Assembly: GCF_001742225.1 (NCBI RefSeq)
Contig: NZ_CP017075.1
Location: forward strand, 3,038,001 to 3,102,000
DNA from: Novosphingobium resinovorum
Lineage (GTDB): Bacteria; Pseudomonadota; Alphaproteobacteria; Sphingomonadales; Sphingomonadaceae
Length of the DNA stretch: 64,000 bases
Reading direction: 5' to 3'
Shown here: positions 1 through 10,100 of the stretch, one piece after another
Layout of the letters: each line of letters starts with the position of its first letter
Numbering within the stretch: the stretch's first letter is position 1
Program-made: the position numbers and the translations under genes
Notes under the pieces: generated by a model
Seen by the model: only the letters and a program-made list of their open reading frames with translations
Told to the model about the DNA's origin: nothing
Databases searched by the model: none

Positions 1-345
1 GGCCGGGATCGAGCGCGTCTGCTCAATGAAGCGGCCCAGATGGAAGGCGATCTGCGGATCTGTCGGGCGATAGTCGGCCGTCGCTGCGGCAACGGTCTGC
101 GCCTGGCCGAGATTATCCACCTGCACCACCCAGGGCACGACAGTCCCGCGTGCCGATTGCAGGACAAGCGCGGCGGCGAAGCCCGCAGACAGGATCAACG
201 AGCCGAAGGCCATGTAGCGCCAGTTCTTCGCCTGCACGCGGGCCGATCCGATACGCTCATCCCAGACCTGCGCGGCTTTTTGGTAAGGCGTTTCCGGTTC
301 GGGCGATTTGCCGTAATGGGTCGATGGGCGTCTGAAGATGTTCAT
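1..345 (-). CDS. trbF: TrbF, conjugal transfer protein (VirB8-like), 3' part beyond window
   Basis: Reading the reverse strand from the ATG at 345 gives 115 codons that stay open to base 1, so only the N-terminal half is present. The protein begins MNIFRRPSTHYGKSPEPETP. After a cytoplasmic stretch it has one hydrophobic segment at about residues 45-62 and then the periplasmic start VVPWVVQVD. This is the usual layout of TrbF, the VirB8-like inner-membrane scaffold of P-type type IV secretion systems. Its ATG overlaps the trbL stop codon (ATGA), so the two are translationally coupled. The family is normally about 220-240 residues; trbG and trbI would be expected next, outside the window. Confidence 0.9.
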   Translation of the reverse strand, partial: MNIFRRPSTHYGKSPEPETPYQKAAQVWDERIGSARVQAKNWRYMAFGSLILSAGFAAALVLQSARGTVVPWVVQVDNLGQAQTVAAATADYRPTDPQIAFHLGRFIEQTRSIPA

Positions 346-1703
346 GAGCGGTCGCTTTCGGACATGTTGACGGAAGAGCCGCCGCCGTGGCTGTCGCCGG
401 AGCGGACGGCATGGGCGGCCATGGTGGTGCCGTGATTGAGAGCCTGACGGCGGTGCATCTGCTGCGCCCATGCAGGCGGGCCGCCCGCCGGAGCGGCAGG
501 CGCTGCGGAAGCGGCGGCACTCGCACCGCCAATAGTTCCCTGCGTGGACGATCCTCCGGTGACGCCGAGCCCGGCCCGCGCACCGTCGGAGAAGCTGGTT
601 TTGACGCTTTCCGCTGCTTTCGAGGCGGCACGCTTCAGCGGTGACGCGGCAGCCGATCCGGCAGTACGAGCGACACCGCCCAGACCGGAGGCAACACCTG
701 CTGCACCGGACTGGCCAAGAGAGCCGACACTATAGGCGGCGCTTGCCGCACCTGCAGCGGCAGCACCGCCACGGACAGCAGCGGCTCCGCCGGAGAGTGC
801 CGCTGCTCCCCCCTTCGCGGCCATACCTGCGGCAGCGCCACCGGCGAGCACCATGCCGCCAGCGGCAAGGCCGGTTCCGACGGCAGCGCCAGCACCAAGC
901 TGCGGACCACCGGAGACGAGACCGGAGGCGATGCCGGGGCCGAAAATGCCGAGGCCGAGAAGCGACAGAGCGGCCAGCACGATGGCCATGGCGTCGTCGA
1001 TGGTCGGCGTCGCGCCACCAAAACCTGCCGTGAACTGCGAAAACAGCGTCGAGCCGATGCCAATGATGACAGCGAGCACCAGCACTTTGATGCCAGAGGA
1101 GACGACGTTGCCCAGCACGCGCTCGGCCATGAAGGCGGTCTTGCCGAACAGGCCGAAGGGGATGAGGACGAAGCCCGCAAGCGTCGTCAGCTTGAACTCG
1201 ATCAGGGTAACAAAGAGCTGCACGGCAAGGATGAAGAAGGCCAGCAGCACCAGCACCCAGGCGAACATCAGGCAGGCGATCTGGATGAAGTTCTCGAAGA
1301 ACGACCAGTAGCCCATCATGTCTGAGATGGATTCGAGCAGCGGGCGACCGGCATCGAGACCGGTCTGCGCCACCTTGCCGGGCCGCAGCAGATCGGCGGC
1401 GGAAAAGCTGGTCCCCGATCCCTTCAGGCCGAGACCGGCGAAGCTGTCGAAGATGATCTGCGCGAGATTGTTCCAGTTGCCGATCAGATAGGCGAAGACA
1501 CCGACGAACAGCGTCTTCTTGACCAGCCGGGCGATAATGTCGTCATCGGCGCCCCAGGACCAGAAAAGCGCGGCCAGCGTCACGTCGATGACAATCAGGG
1601 TGGTGGCGATGAAAGCAACTTCACCGCCGAGCAGGCCGAAACCGCTGTCGATATAGGTGGTGAAGACGCCCAGGAAATTGTCGATGACGCCGGTGCCGCC
1701 CAT
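342..1703 (-). CDS. trbL: TrbL, inner-membrane mating-channel protein (VirB6-like)
   Basis: A 453-residue polytopic membrane protein. Hydrophobic segments lie at about residues 28-49, 63-78, 140-168, 173-185, 203-222 and 238-258, followed by a long Ala/Gly/Ser-rich tail from about 265 to 420. This layout and the position between trbK and trbF identify it as TrbL, the VirB6-type channel component through which DNA crosses the inner membrane. The low-complexity tail is typical of the family and is not a tandem repeat. The start is the ATG at 1703, three bases after the trbK stop. The stop overlaps the trbF start. Confidence 0.93.
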   Translation of the reverse strand: MGGTGVIDNFLGVFTTYIDSGFGLLGGEVAFIATTLIVIDVTLAALFWSWGADDDIIARLVKKTLFVGVFAYLIGNWNNLAQIIFDSFAGLGLKGSGTSFSAADLLRPGKVAQTGLDAGRPLLESISDMMGYWSFFENFIQIACLMFAWVLVLLAFFILAVQLFVTLIEFKLTTLAGFVLIPFGLFGKTAFMAERVLGNVVSSGIKVLVLAVIIGIGSTLFSQFTAGFGGATPTIDDAMAIVLAALSLLGLGIFGPGIASGLVSGGPQLGAGAAVGTGLAAGGMVLAGGAAAGMAAKGGAAALSGGAAAVRGGAAAAGAASAAYSVGSLGQSGAAGVASGLGGVARTAGSAAASPLKRAASKAAESVKTSFSDGARAGLGVTGGSSTQGTIGGASAAASAAPAAPAGGPPAWAQQMHRRQALNHGTTMAAHAVRSGDSHGGGSSVNMSESDRS

Positions 1704-1706
1704 GGT

Positions 1707-1994
1707 TCACTGTCCCCCGTTCTGATGCGGGGCTGCGGGCACCGGCGTTCGGCCGAGGAACCGGTCGCGGCTTTCGGCCCAAGTGGCGAGGCAGCCGGGA
1801 TCGTTCACGGCAGCCTCACCTAGCTGCTGACAACGACGGAGGCTCTGGCGGAGCGGATCGGCAGAAGGTTGAAGCGCAGGAGCCGGACGGCTTTGCGCCG
1901 GTTCGTCCTCGCGGGTCATCTCGATCACCGTGGCGGTAATCGCGATGGCGACGAATATTATCGCGCCGATCCGGGCCAGCAGCTTGCCGTCCAT
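1707..1994 (-). CDS. trbK: TrbK-like small membrane protein (putative entry exclusion)
   Basis: A 95-residue protein with a short cytoplasmic start, one membrane helix at about residues 8-25 (IGAIIFVAIAITATVI) and a hydrophilic C-terminal half containing two cysteines (CQQLG and GCLATW). Genes of this size between trbJ and trbL in alphaproteobacterial ICEs are annotated TrbK-alt and are thought to act in entry exclusion, preventing redundant transfer between cells that already carry the element. No lipobox cysteine is present, unlike classical RP4 TrbK, so the exclusion role is inferred from position. Confidence 0.75.
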   Translation of the reverse strand: MDGKLLARIGAIIFVAIAITATVIEMTREDEPAQSRPAPALQPSADPLRQSLRRCQQLGEAAVNDPGCLATWAESRDRFLGRTPVPAAPHQNGGQ

Positions 1995-2014
1995 GTCGCG
2001 CCCCTCCTGTCGGG

Positions 2015-2800
2015 TCAGTTGTTGCCGTTGCCGAACATCCGGGCGTTGCCGGGCTGGTAGCCCGATCCCGGTGTCAGAAAGCGTTCACGTTGAATGCGGC
2101 CCTGTTCGGCGGCGGTCGCACGTTCAGCCTCGATCAGCGATTCCGAACGGCCATTGGCCGACATCAGCGCGATCAGGTCGGAAAGCTGCTGTGATTGCAG
2201 GGCCAGAAGCTGATTGCTCGCCTGCGTGGCCTGCAATGCGCCGGTGGCGTTCTGGCTCTGACCGACAAGGGCAGACATCTCGGTGCGGTTGGTGTCGATA
2301 TTGCCGACAACACCGGCCTGCACGCGCATGGCGTCCTGCAAGCCGCCAACCGTATTCTGCCAGCGGGACCGCGCGTCGGCGACGAGTTGGGTATCGGTAG
2401 CGGACAGGGAGATACTGCCGTATTTCTGCTGGAACGCTTGGTCGATGTTCTGGACGTCGAAGGCGATGTTCTGCGCCTGGCTCAGAAGCTGCTGCGTGCG
2501 CTGCACATTCTGCTGCAAGGTTTGGAGCGAGCTATACGGCAGGCTCGCCAGATTGCGGGCCTGATTGATGAGCATGGTCGCCTCATTCTGGAGGCTCTGA
2601 ATCTGGTTGTTGATCTGCTCCAGTGTGCGCGCGGCCGTGAGGACATTTTCCGCGTAATTGGAGGGATCGAAGACGATGCGGCCGAAGCCGAATTGCGCAT
2701 GGGCCGGACTCACCAGAATCGGCGAAAGCGCGACGGGTACGGCGAGCGCGACGGCCAGTGCGGAAGTACCGACGAGACGGCGAACGGGAATACGGATCAT
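2015..2800 (-). CDS. trbJ: TrbJ, periplasmic mating-pair protein (VirB5-like)
   Basis: A 261-residue protein with a clear Sec signal peptide: basic start MIRIPVRR, hydrophobic core, and a probable cleavage after AHA at about residue 35. The mature part is rich in Gln and Asn and mostly helical (TLEQINNQIQSLQNEATML), as in TrbJ, the VirB5-type minor pilus protein exported to the periplasm. Its ATG overlaps the trbE stop (ATGA). The next gene, trbK, starts 20 bases further on. Confidence 0.93.
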   Translation of the reverse strand: MIRIPVRRLVGTSALAVALAVPVALSPILVSPAHAQFGFGRIVFDPSNYAENVLTAARTLEQINNQIQSLQNEATMLINQARNLASLPYSSLQTLQQNVQRTQQLLSQAQNIAFDVQNIDQAFQQKYGSISLSATDTQLVADARSRWQNTVGGLQDAMRVQAGVVGNIDTNRTEMSALVGQSQNATGALQATQASNQLLALQSQQLSDLIALMSANGRSESLIEAERATAAEQGRIQRERFLTPGSGYQPGNARMFGNGNN

Positions 2801-5304
2801 GGCAGGGTCTCCTCTTCATGGGGGTGGTTTGGCTGGGAATGATCTGGCGCGGCCGGAACAGCGGGTTCGGTCGGTTCAGTGCGATTGGTGAGGTTCGGGA
2901 TCAGATCTGCGGCCCAATCGGCGCCGCGATGGCGTAGCCAGGCGGTAAGGAAGCCATCGCGCCCATGCTCAGCCATGAGGTTTGCAATCAGGGTCTGGTC
3001 TGATTTGGCGGAAGCGGCGCAGAGCGCGAGGCCGACCTCGCTGAGCCCCAACTCGAACAGCCGATTGCCGCGCCGCGACTGGCAATAATAGTCCCGCTTG
3101 GGCGTCGCCCGTGCGAGGATTTCGATTTGCCGGTCGTTGAGACCGAAGCGGCGGTAGATCGCGGTGATCTGCGGCTCAATGGCGCGCTCGTTCGGGAGAA
3201 GCAGCCGTGTCGGGCAGCTTTCGATGATGGCGGGCGCGATGTTGCTGCCGTCGATGTCGGAGAGCGATTGCGTGGCGAAGATGACGGACGCGTTCTTCTT
3301 CCTGAGCGTCTTCAGCCATTCGCGGAGCTGATTGGCAAAGCCTTCATCATCCAGCGCCAGCCAGCCTTCATCGATGATGAGAAGCGTTGGGCGCCCGTCG
3401 AGCCGGTCGCCGATGCGGTGAAACAGATAGGCCAGCACCGCAGGCGCAGCGCCCGTGCCGACCAGCCCCTCGATCTCAAAGGCTTGCACGTCGGCATGAC
3501 CGAGATGTTCAGCTTCAGCATCGAGCAACCGTCCATAGGCGCCGCCAACGCAGTATGGCCGCAGTGCCTGCTTGAGATCATTGGATTGGAGCAGCACTGC
3601 AAGGCCGGTGATGGTGCGCTCCCCGATCGGCGCAGAGGCCAGGGAGTTCAGTGCTGTCCAGATATGTTCCTTGACGTCGGGCGTGAGTGTAATGCCTTCA
3701 CGCATGAGGATTGCGCCGATCCAGTCGGCGGCCCAGGCACGTTCATAGCTGTCGTCGATGCGCGCCAGCGGTTGGAGGGAGACGGAGGTCTCCGAACCTT
3801 CGGTCAGTCCGCCGCCCAGATCGTGCCAGTCACCTCCCATGGCGAGTGCGGACACTCTGATCGAACCCCCGAAATCGAAGGCGAAGATCTGGGAGCGTTC
3901 GTAGCGGCGGAACTGCAGCGCCATCAGCGCCAGCAGCACGGATTTTCCCGCGCCGGTCGGGCCGACGACGAGGGTATGGCCGACATCGCCGATATGAAGG
4001 GAAAGCCGGAACGGCGTCGAACCCTCGGTCTTGCCGTAAAGCAAGGGGGGCGCTCCGAAATGTTCGTTCCGTTCCGGCCCCGCCCACACGGCCGATAGCG
4101 GGATCATGTGGGCAAGGTTGAGCGTCGAGACTGGCGGCTGCCGGACGTTGGCATAGGCATGTCCGGGCAAAGAACCGAGCCAGGCATCGACGGCATTGAC
4201 GGTTTCCGGCATGGCCGTGAAATCGCGACCCTGGATGATCTTCTCAACCAGCCGCAGCTTCTCGTCAGCGATGCGCGGGTCGGCATCCCAGACGGTGACG
4301 GTGGCCGTGACATAGGCCATGCCGGCCATGTCGGCGCCAAGTTCCTGCAGGGCCATGTCAGCGTCGAGCGCCTTGTTCGATGCATCCGTGTCCACCAACG
4401 CCGATTGCTCGTTGGTCATCACCTCTTTCAGGATCGCGGCGATGGATTTGCGCTTGGCGAACCATTGCCTGCGGATTTTGGTCAGCAGCTTCGTGGCGTC
4501 CGTCTTGTCCATCAGGATCGCGCGGGTGGACCAGCGGTAGGGAAAGGCCAGCCGGTTCATCTCGTCGAGCAGGCCGGGCGTCGTCGCGGTCGGAAAGCCG
4601 GTGATGGTCAGGATCCGCAGATGCTGGTCGCCCAGGCGCGGTTCCAGCCCGCCGGTCAGCGGCTGATCGGCCAGCAGGGCGTCGAGATGCATCGGCATCT
4701 CCGGCACGCGTACGCGGTGGCGGTTCGTGGAAATGGCCGAGTGGAGATAGGTCAGCGTCGCCGCGTCATCGATCCAGTGGCATTCGGGCATGAAGCCATC
4801 GAGCAGCGCCAACACGCGGTCGGTGCGGTCGATAAAGCCCCGCATCACCTCCCATGGATTGACGCCGGATTGCTCGCGGCCTTCATAGAGCCAGGTCTCG
4901 GCACGGGCGGCATCCTCGGCAGGCGGCAGCCAGAGGAAGGTCAGGAAATAGCCGGACACGAAATGCGTGCCCGCTTCCTCGAAGACAGCCTTGCGTTCGG
5001 CATCGACCAGAGCCGAGGCCGCATCGGGAAACGTGCTGCCAGGATAGGTCGCAGCCTCCGAACGCTGCGCCTCAACGAAGATCGACCAGCCAGAGCCAAG
5101 GCGGCGCACGGCATTGTTGATCCGGCCCGCGATTGCGACGAGTTCGGCCGCGACAGCGGAATCGAGGTCCGGCCCCCGGAATTTGGCGGTGCGCTGAAAA
5201 CTGCCGTCCTTGTTCAGCACAACACCGGAACTGACCAGAGCGGCCCAGGGCAGGAAATCCGCGAGACGGGTGGCGGTGCGTCGGTATTCGGTGAGATTCA
5301 TCAT
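2797..5304 (-). CDS. trbE: TrbE, conjugation ATPase (VirB4-like)
   Basis: An 835-residue ATPase of the VirB4/TrbE family that powers pilus assembly and substrate transfer at the inner membrane. Walker A is VVGPTGAGKSVLLALM near residue 448 and Walker B is LLIIDEGWLAL near residue 640, followed by the VIFATQSLSDI stretch typical of the family. The reading frame stays open well upstream, but the family start is MMNLTEYRRTATRLADFLPW, so translation probably begins at 5304 or 5301. That is 10 bases after the trbD stop, with no overlap. The stop overlaps trbJ. Confidence 0.94.
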   Translation of the reverse strand: MMNLTEYRRTATRLADFLPWAALVSSGVVLNKDGSFQRTAKFRGPDLDSAVAAELVAIAGRINNAVRRLGSGWSIFVEAQRSEAATYPGSTFPDAASALVDAERKAVFEEAGTHFVSGYFLTFLWLPPAEDAARAETWLYEGREQSGVNPWEVMRGFIDRTDRVLALLDGFMPECHWIDDAATLTYLHSAISTNRHRVRVPEMPMHLDALLADQPLTGGLEPRLGDQHLRILTITGFPTATTPGLLDEMNRLAFPYRWSTRAILMDKTDATKLLTKIRRQWFAKRKSIAAILKEVMTNEQSALVDTDASNKALDADMALQELGADMAGMAYVTATVTVWDADPRIADEKLRLVEKIIQGRDFTAMPETVNAVDAWLGSLPGHAYANVRQPPVSTLNLAHMIPLSAVWAGPERNEHFGAPPLLYGKTEGSTPFRLSLHIGDVGHTLVVGPTGAGKSVLLALMALQFRRYERSQIFAFDFGGSIRVSALAMGGDWHDLGGGLTEGSETSVSLQPLARIDDSYERAWAADWIGAILMREGITLTPDVKEHIWTALNSLASAPIGERTITGLAVLLQSNDLKQALRPYCVGGAYGRLLDAEAEHLGHADVQAFEIEGLVGTGAAPAVLAYLFHRIGDRLDGRPTLLIIDEGWLALDDEGFANQLREWLKTLRKKNASVIFATQSLSDIDGSNIAPAIIESCPTRLLLPNERAIEPQITAIYRRFGLNDRQIEILARATPKRDYYCQSRRGNRLFELGLSEVGLALCAASAKSDQTLIANLMAEHGRDGFLTAWLRHRGADWAADLIPNLTNRTEPTEPAVPAAPDHSQPNHPHEEETLP

Positions 5305-5314
5305 GGCTGCGCCC

Positions 5315-5596
5315 TCACACCGAAAGATGACCGGGGATGCGCAGATGCCTGCGTCCGACCTCGACGAAGAGCGGATCGCGTTTCGCCGCCCAGACCGCGA
5401 GGAAATGCCCCACAGCCCAGATGGCGAGACCGACCAGCCAGAGACGCAGGCCGAGACCCACGGCTCCGGCCAGCGTGCCATTGATGATGGCGATGGAGCG
5501 CGGTGCGCCGCCGAGCAGGATATGTTCCGTCAGCGCGCGGTGGCCCGGGACGGAAAATCCCGGCACCGCGTCGAGTTGCTCAAAGCCGACCGCCAT
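5315..5596 (-). CDS. trbD: TrbD, small conjugal transfer membrane protein (VirB3-like)
   Basis: A 93-residue protein starting at the ATG at 5596, which overlaps the trbC stop. It has the family phrase EQLDAVPGFSVPGHRALTEH, two adjacent hydrophobic segments at about residues 35-65, and the C-terminal motif AAKRDPLFVEVGRRHL. These match TrbD/VirB3, the small inner-membrane partner of the TrbE ATPase. The gene lies within a longer open frame, which hides its true start. Confidence 0.9.
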   Translation of the reverse strand: MAVGFEQLDAVPGFSVPGHRALTEHILLGGAPRSIAIINGTLAGAVGLGLRLWLVGLAIWAVGHFLAVWAAKRDPLFVEVGRRHLRIPGHLSV

Positions 5597-5928
5597 CAGA
5601 CGAGCGCCCCGCCGCCAAACGAGAAAAACGACAGGAAGAAGCTCGACGCCGCGAAGGCGATGGATAGACCGAATACGATCTGGATCAGCTTGCGGAAGCC
5701 GCCGCCTGTATCGCCGAAGGCCAGTGCAAGGCCGGTGGAGATAATGACGATGACGGCGATGATCTTGGCAACCGGTCCTTCGATCGACTGAAGGATGCTC
5801 TGGAGGGGCGCTTCCCACGGCATGGACGAGCCTGAAGCGTGCGCAGCCGGGGCGAACATCAGGCTGATGGAAACGGCGGTAGCAGCGGTTGCCATGAAGC
5901 GGTAGCCGCGCGAAATCGTGCGGATCAT
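5596..5928 (-). CDS. trbC: TrbC, conjugative pilin (VirB2-like)
   Basis: A 110-residue prepilin. It has a long signal sequence with a probable cleavage after AHA near residue 31, then two hydrophobic helices (KIIAVIVIISTGLALAFG and IVFGLSIAFAASSFFLSF) separated by the polar loop GDTGGGFRK. This is the VirB2/TrbC arrangement. The cleaved subunit forms the conjugative pilus, and in RP4 it is circularised by the TraF peptidase; a TraF-like gene is present at 18070-18615. It is coupled to trbB upstream and trbD downstream by four-base overlaps. Confidence 0.94.
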   Translation of the reverse strand: MIRTISRGYRFMATAATAVSISLMFAPAAHASGSSMPWEAPLQSILQSIEGPVAKIIAVIVIISTGLALAFGDTGGGFRKLIQIVFGLSIAFAASSFFLSFFSFGGGALV

Positions 5929-6905
5929 GAAGGATCTCCTTTCGAGGTGGTTGCGGGGGTGATGGCGTAGTCGCCGTCGGGGCCGAGCCCATCGACGCGG
6001 GCGAGTTCGACGAGACGGCGGGAAGATCCGCGTCCGGCGAGGACAGCAACAAGGTGGATCGTCTCAGCGATCAGGGCGCGCGGCACTGTGATAACGGCTT
6101 CCTGGATGAGCTGTTCGAGGCGGCGCAGCGCGCCGATGCCGGAACCCGCATGGATGGTGCCGATCCCGCCGGGATGTCCGGTGCCCCAGGCTTTGAGCAG
6201 GTCGAGGGCTTCGGGGCCGCGAACTTCGCCGATAGGGATGCGGTCGGGGCGCAGGCGCAGTGAGGAACGAACCAGATCGGAAAGCGTCGCCACGCCATCT
6301 TTCGTCCGCATGGCCACAAGGTTCGGCGCGGCGCATTGCAGTTCGCGTGTGTCCTCGATGATGACGACGCGATCCGTGGTCTTCGCGACCTCGGCCAGCA
6401 GCGCGTTGGTCAGCGTGGTCTTGCCGGTCGAGGTGCCGCCCGCGACAAGGATATTGGCTCTGGTGGCGACGTTCAGGCGCAGCACCTCGGCCTGAAGGCT
6501 GGTCATGATTCCGGCTGTCACATAGTTGTCGAGCGTGAAGACGGCGACGGCAGGCTTGCGGATGGCAAAAGTCGGTGCGGCGACTACCGGCGGCAACAGT
6601 CCTTCGAACCGTTCGCCGGTCTCGGGCAGTTCGGCTGAGACACGTGGGCTACGGGCATGAACCTCGACGCCGACATGATGGGCGACCAGCCGGACGATCC
6701 GCTCGCCATCGGCGGCGGACAATCTCTCCCCCGTATCGGCCAGACCCTCGGAGAGCCGGTCGACCCAGATGCGGCCATCCGGGTTCAGCATCACCTCGAC
6801 CACGCCGGGATCTTCCAGAAACCGGGCAATGGATACCCCGAGCGCGGTGCGCAGCATCCGCGCGCCACGGGCAATCGTCTCGGGTTTCTGATGTGATGCG
6901 GTCAT
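5925..6905 (-). CDS. trbB: TrbB, traffic ATPase (VirB11-like)
   Basis: A hexameric secretion ATPase of the VirB11/PulE family that drives pilus assembly with TrbE. The N-terminal family motif is [15 protein letters not shown], Walker A is GGTSTGKTT near residue 155, the Asp box is [11 protein letters not shown], Walker B is the [20 protein letters not shown] region, and the His box is IGTIHAG. The ATG at 6905 (MTASHQ) fits the family start. An in-frame ATG at 6920 lies in the loop of a hairpin (6910-6928) and is less likely. This is the first gene of the trb operon and follows a terminator-like hairpin. Confidence 0.94.
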   Translation of the reverse strand: MTASHQKPETIARGARMLRTALGVSIARFLEDPGVVEVMLNPDGRIWVDRLSEGLADTGERLSAADGERIVRLVAHHVGVEVHARSPRVSAELPETGERFEGLLPPVVAAPTFAIRKPAVAVFTLDNYVTAGIMTSLQAEVLRLNVATRANILVAGGTSTGKTTLTNALLAEVAKTTDRVVIIEDTRELQCAAPNLVAMRTKDGVATLSDLVRSSLRLRPDRIPIGEVRGPEALDLLKAWGTGHPGGIGTIHAGSGIGALRRLEQLIQEAVITVPRALIAETIHLVAVLAGRGSSRRLVELARVDGLGPDGDYAITPATTSKGDPS

Positions 6906-6909
6906 GGCG

Positions 6910-6928
6910 GCCCCGTTCATGACGGGGC
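6910..6928 (-). promoter_or_regulatory. Hairpin over the trbB start region
   Basis: Arms GCCCCGT (6910-6916) and ACGGGGC (6922-6928) pair perfectly around a five-base loop. On the minus strand the structure ends five bases before the likely trbB ATG (6905), and an alternative ATG (6920) sits in the loop. It could control access to the trbB translation start. No experimental basis. Confidence 0.45.
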
Positions 6929-6934
6929 GCGCAA

Positions 6935-6957
6935 AAGACGGACCCCGGATCGGGGTC
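6935..6957 (-). terminator. Terminator-like hairpin between hamB and trbB
   Basis: Seven-base perfect arms GACCCCG (6941-6947) and CGGGGTC (6951-6957) with a three-base loop. On the minus strand they are followed by CGTCTTTTGC, a short U tract. It would end transcription from hamB before trbB, which would then need its own promoter or read-through. The T run is short, so this is a probable rather than strong terminator. Confidence 0.5.
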
Positions 6958-7102
6958 GATTAAAAGAACCTGATTTGGGGCTGTTTCAACAGATGTTTAC
7001 GCGCGTGCGGGCATCGGCGGCCGACGGCGGAAAATCGGAGGGCCAGCGAACAGAGGAGCGAAGTCGCGTTTCGCGGCAATCACGAAAAATCTCGAACAGT
7101 CA

Positions 7103-10100
7103 TCACCGCCAACGCGAGCGCGCAAACACACGACGCACGCTCGGCTGTGCAACCGTATCAAGCACATAATCATTGGCGATGTCGCTGGAGTCATAGTGCC
7201 TAGGTTCGTCGGACGATCGCGCGAGTTCGTATCCGGCCGCATCGACCCAGAGCACTTCCTCGTCACCAGTGATGGGCAGCACACTGTACCGCCGCATCGC
7301 TCCGGTTGTGCCTGTAAGCTCGGCTTCATCCGGCACTGGCTCGACGCGTTCCCGCTCACGAGCAGGCAAGCCGCGCTCCCACGCGAGAAAGTGCTGGGGG
7401 CTGATGAGATCTTCGCTCGTCGGATTTTTGACTTCTGCCTCAAGCCATTCATCGAACGATGATCGCAACTCTTCCGCATCTTCACGGGTCTTAGCCCGCC
7501 CTTGGGCAAGGGCGAATGCAACGAACGGATCGAGCGTACCCCATCGCAGCAGTTCTCGTGCCCAGAAACCAAACCAAGGCAATCCGGTCGTGGCCTTCCA
7601 TGCATCAAGCGAAGGCACAGCAAGCGGATCACCCGCCCCAGCCGTCCACTTTTGGGCGACGACAGCACCGATCGCCACTCCGAGCCTGAATTCCAAATTA
7701 TCGGCAACGAAGCGTTGCCGGGCACGCAAATTACCGGCTTCCGGCACTTCACCACCCGGTCCGCGCATCCACCAGGCGAGGACGTCCGTCCAGGTCGCGA
7801 GTATGTTCTGATCGCCCACGGTGTCGCGAACGCGGAATCCAAACCCGCGATCACTCTTGAGCAATTCTCCTAGCGCCGTGAACCGGGCGAGTCGTTGCGC
7901 AGGCGTATCGCTGCCATAGTTCAGGGCTTCGGTCAGCTTTTCGGAGATGGCTGGTGCGACGGCTTCGAAGCGGCGGCCGACATAGGGTGAGAAGCCATAT
8001 TGGTAGAGCCGACGTCGTTCTTCGGCGTCGGGATAAATCTCTTCGACAATGGCGCGTCCTCGCCGCACGATTGCTTGTTCGAGCCAGGCTTCCTGCGCCG
8101 CTGCCGCCATCGTGAATGTCTTCTGCCAGAGCGCCGCAAGCTTGGCTTCCGCCTGCGCGCCATCGAGACCGTCGTCGAGGAGACTGAGTTCCTCAAGCGC
8201 GGTCATGACAAAGGAATCGAGCTCATCAACGGTATCCGCCAGTCGCGCTAAGTCACTGGTGGCGCCGGTGCCAGCATCGTCGCTCAGTTCCTCGGGCTGA
8301 ACCTGATCCAGCCAGCAGAGAAATGCCTCGTCGGTTACGTGGCCGAAATATAGCGACGCCTTGTTGCGAAGCTCCTGAAGCAACATTGCCAGCGGGCTGA
8401 GAGTGGCGTCGCCGGCAAGCTCGTCGAGACGCAGGTTCTCACGAAGCACGTTATAATCTTCCCTAAGAGCGCCCACCTGATTGTGCTGTGTCTGCTTCTG
8501 GCCGTTCGCAGTGGTGGCGATCGTCGTCGGGAGCGCGACGAGGGTCAGGCCTTCCATTCCCTTGGTGGCACCAGGGCGTCCGGCCCGGCCGGCAAGGTTA
8601 CGAAATTCCGCCGGTGTGTACGGCGTGATGATCGGCTTCTGCTTCACATTGTCGTACGCGCTGCGCTTGAGCGAGGTCACGAAGATGATATCAAAAGGAA
8701 GATTCACGCCCTCCGTGAGGGTCGCTGTCGCGACCGTGATCGGACAGACCTTCTCGTCGATCATCTGCACCATGAGGCGACGCAGGCGTTGCGGCATCTG
8801 CCCATGACTTGTCGCGATGCCGCGGTCCAGCAGCGCGACTTCATAGGATTCCGGGCCGCAATAATCGACACAGGCTGCTCTTGCTTCTGCGAACATGGCG
8901 CCAAGCCTACCTTCGGGCGGGACATAGGCAGAGAGCCCTTGCCAGGCCGGCAGATCGAATGACTTAGCATACCAGCCCATCGTCTCTTCGGGCTTCTGAG
9001 CCAACGAGATCAAAATCCGACGATTGGTCGCAGCGAGATGAAGCGCAGTCCATAAAACCGTGACCTGATTGAAACAGTACAGGCTCCGGCGCATGTCTGG
9101 CGGGAGCTGTGCCATCGGAGGTATGGTGAGGTTGAGATACACAGGGGCGTCGCGGCCCCGTACGTAGAGTGGCCGACCATTCATCAAGTCGAGCAACATC
9201 GTACTGCGTCGTTCCGATGCGGTCTCGAGCACTCCGATGACCTGCCGGGTACTGCGATAGCGGGTGCCTATCGCCTGCGCGTCCGCGTCGCCTTCCATCC
9301 AGCGCGCGACCGGCCCGGCCGCGCCACCGGCGACCGCTGTCAACGCGATGCGGACGATGTCGGGGGCCTGTGTCAGCAAACGCGCGACAAAGCTCTCCAG
9401 CCGCAGCGCACGACTGCTGTGATCGGCAAAGGCATTACGGCCACTCTCGGTGTCTTCGGGCAACACCTGGTGCGCCTCGTCGACAATGAGCAACCGCAGC
9501 CGGCCGAGGAGCAGCGGCGCAAGGTAGCGCATCAGCGCATCTGCCTTCTCGACCGTCGCGATCAAAACGGTCGGGCGATCAGCGTTGAGCCAGTAGTCGG
9601 TAATGCCCCAATCCGCGCCACCATAGAGCCCGGTGATGATCAGATCGCGCCCGAGTTCAGAGGTCAGTTTTGCCTCGACTTCGCCGGCGAGCGCGCGCGA
9701 CGGCACGACGTAGAGCGCAAGCGGTATAACATCGCCATGATCGCGCAGCAGCAATTCTTTGATGAGACCGAGGTTGGCAACGAGCGTTTTGCCCGACCCC
9801 GTTGGCGTACAGAGTGCGAAGGACGAATTCTCCAGTAGTCGGGTGATACCCGCCAGTTGCGAAGACCAGAGGATACCTCGTCCTCGCGCAAACTGATCGC
9901 GCCCAAAGGCTAGCATACGGGGCATGCGTTCGAGATTCAGTTGGCCGAGCGCCCGCACCGACCGATAGATGCTCGCAGCTGCAAATCGCTCGCCCACTTG
10001 GCGTAGGAGGCCGATCAGCAGTGAGACGTCGTCGCTGAAGGTGCGGACCGCCATTGAGTCTAAAGCCTTGAGTTTGGCGGCAGCCTTTCTGAGGCGGGCA

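Noticed and set aside
500..930. Apparent repeats in the Ala/Gly-rich part of trbL
   Set aside because: Explained by low-complexity coding for the TrbL tail; no regular period.
4108..5484. Plus-strand open frame of 458 codons opposite trbE
   Set aside because: Antisense to a well-supported conjugation ATPase; no domain recognised.
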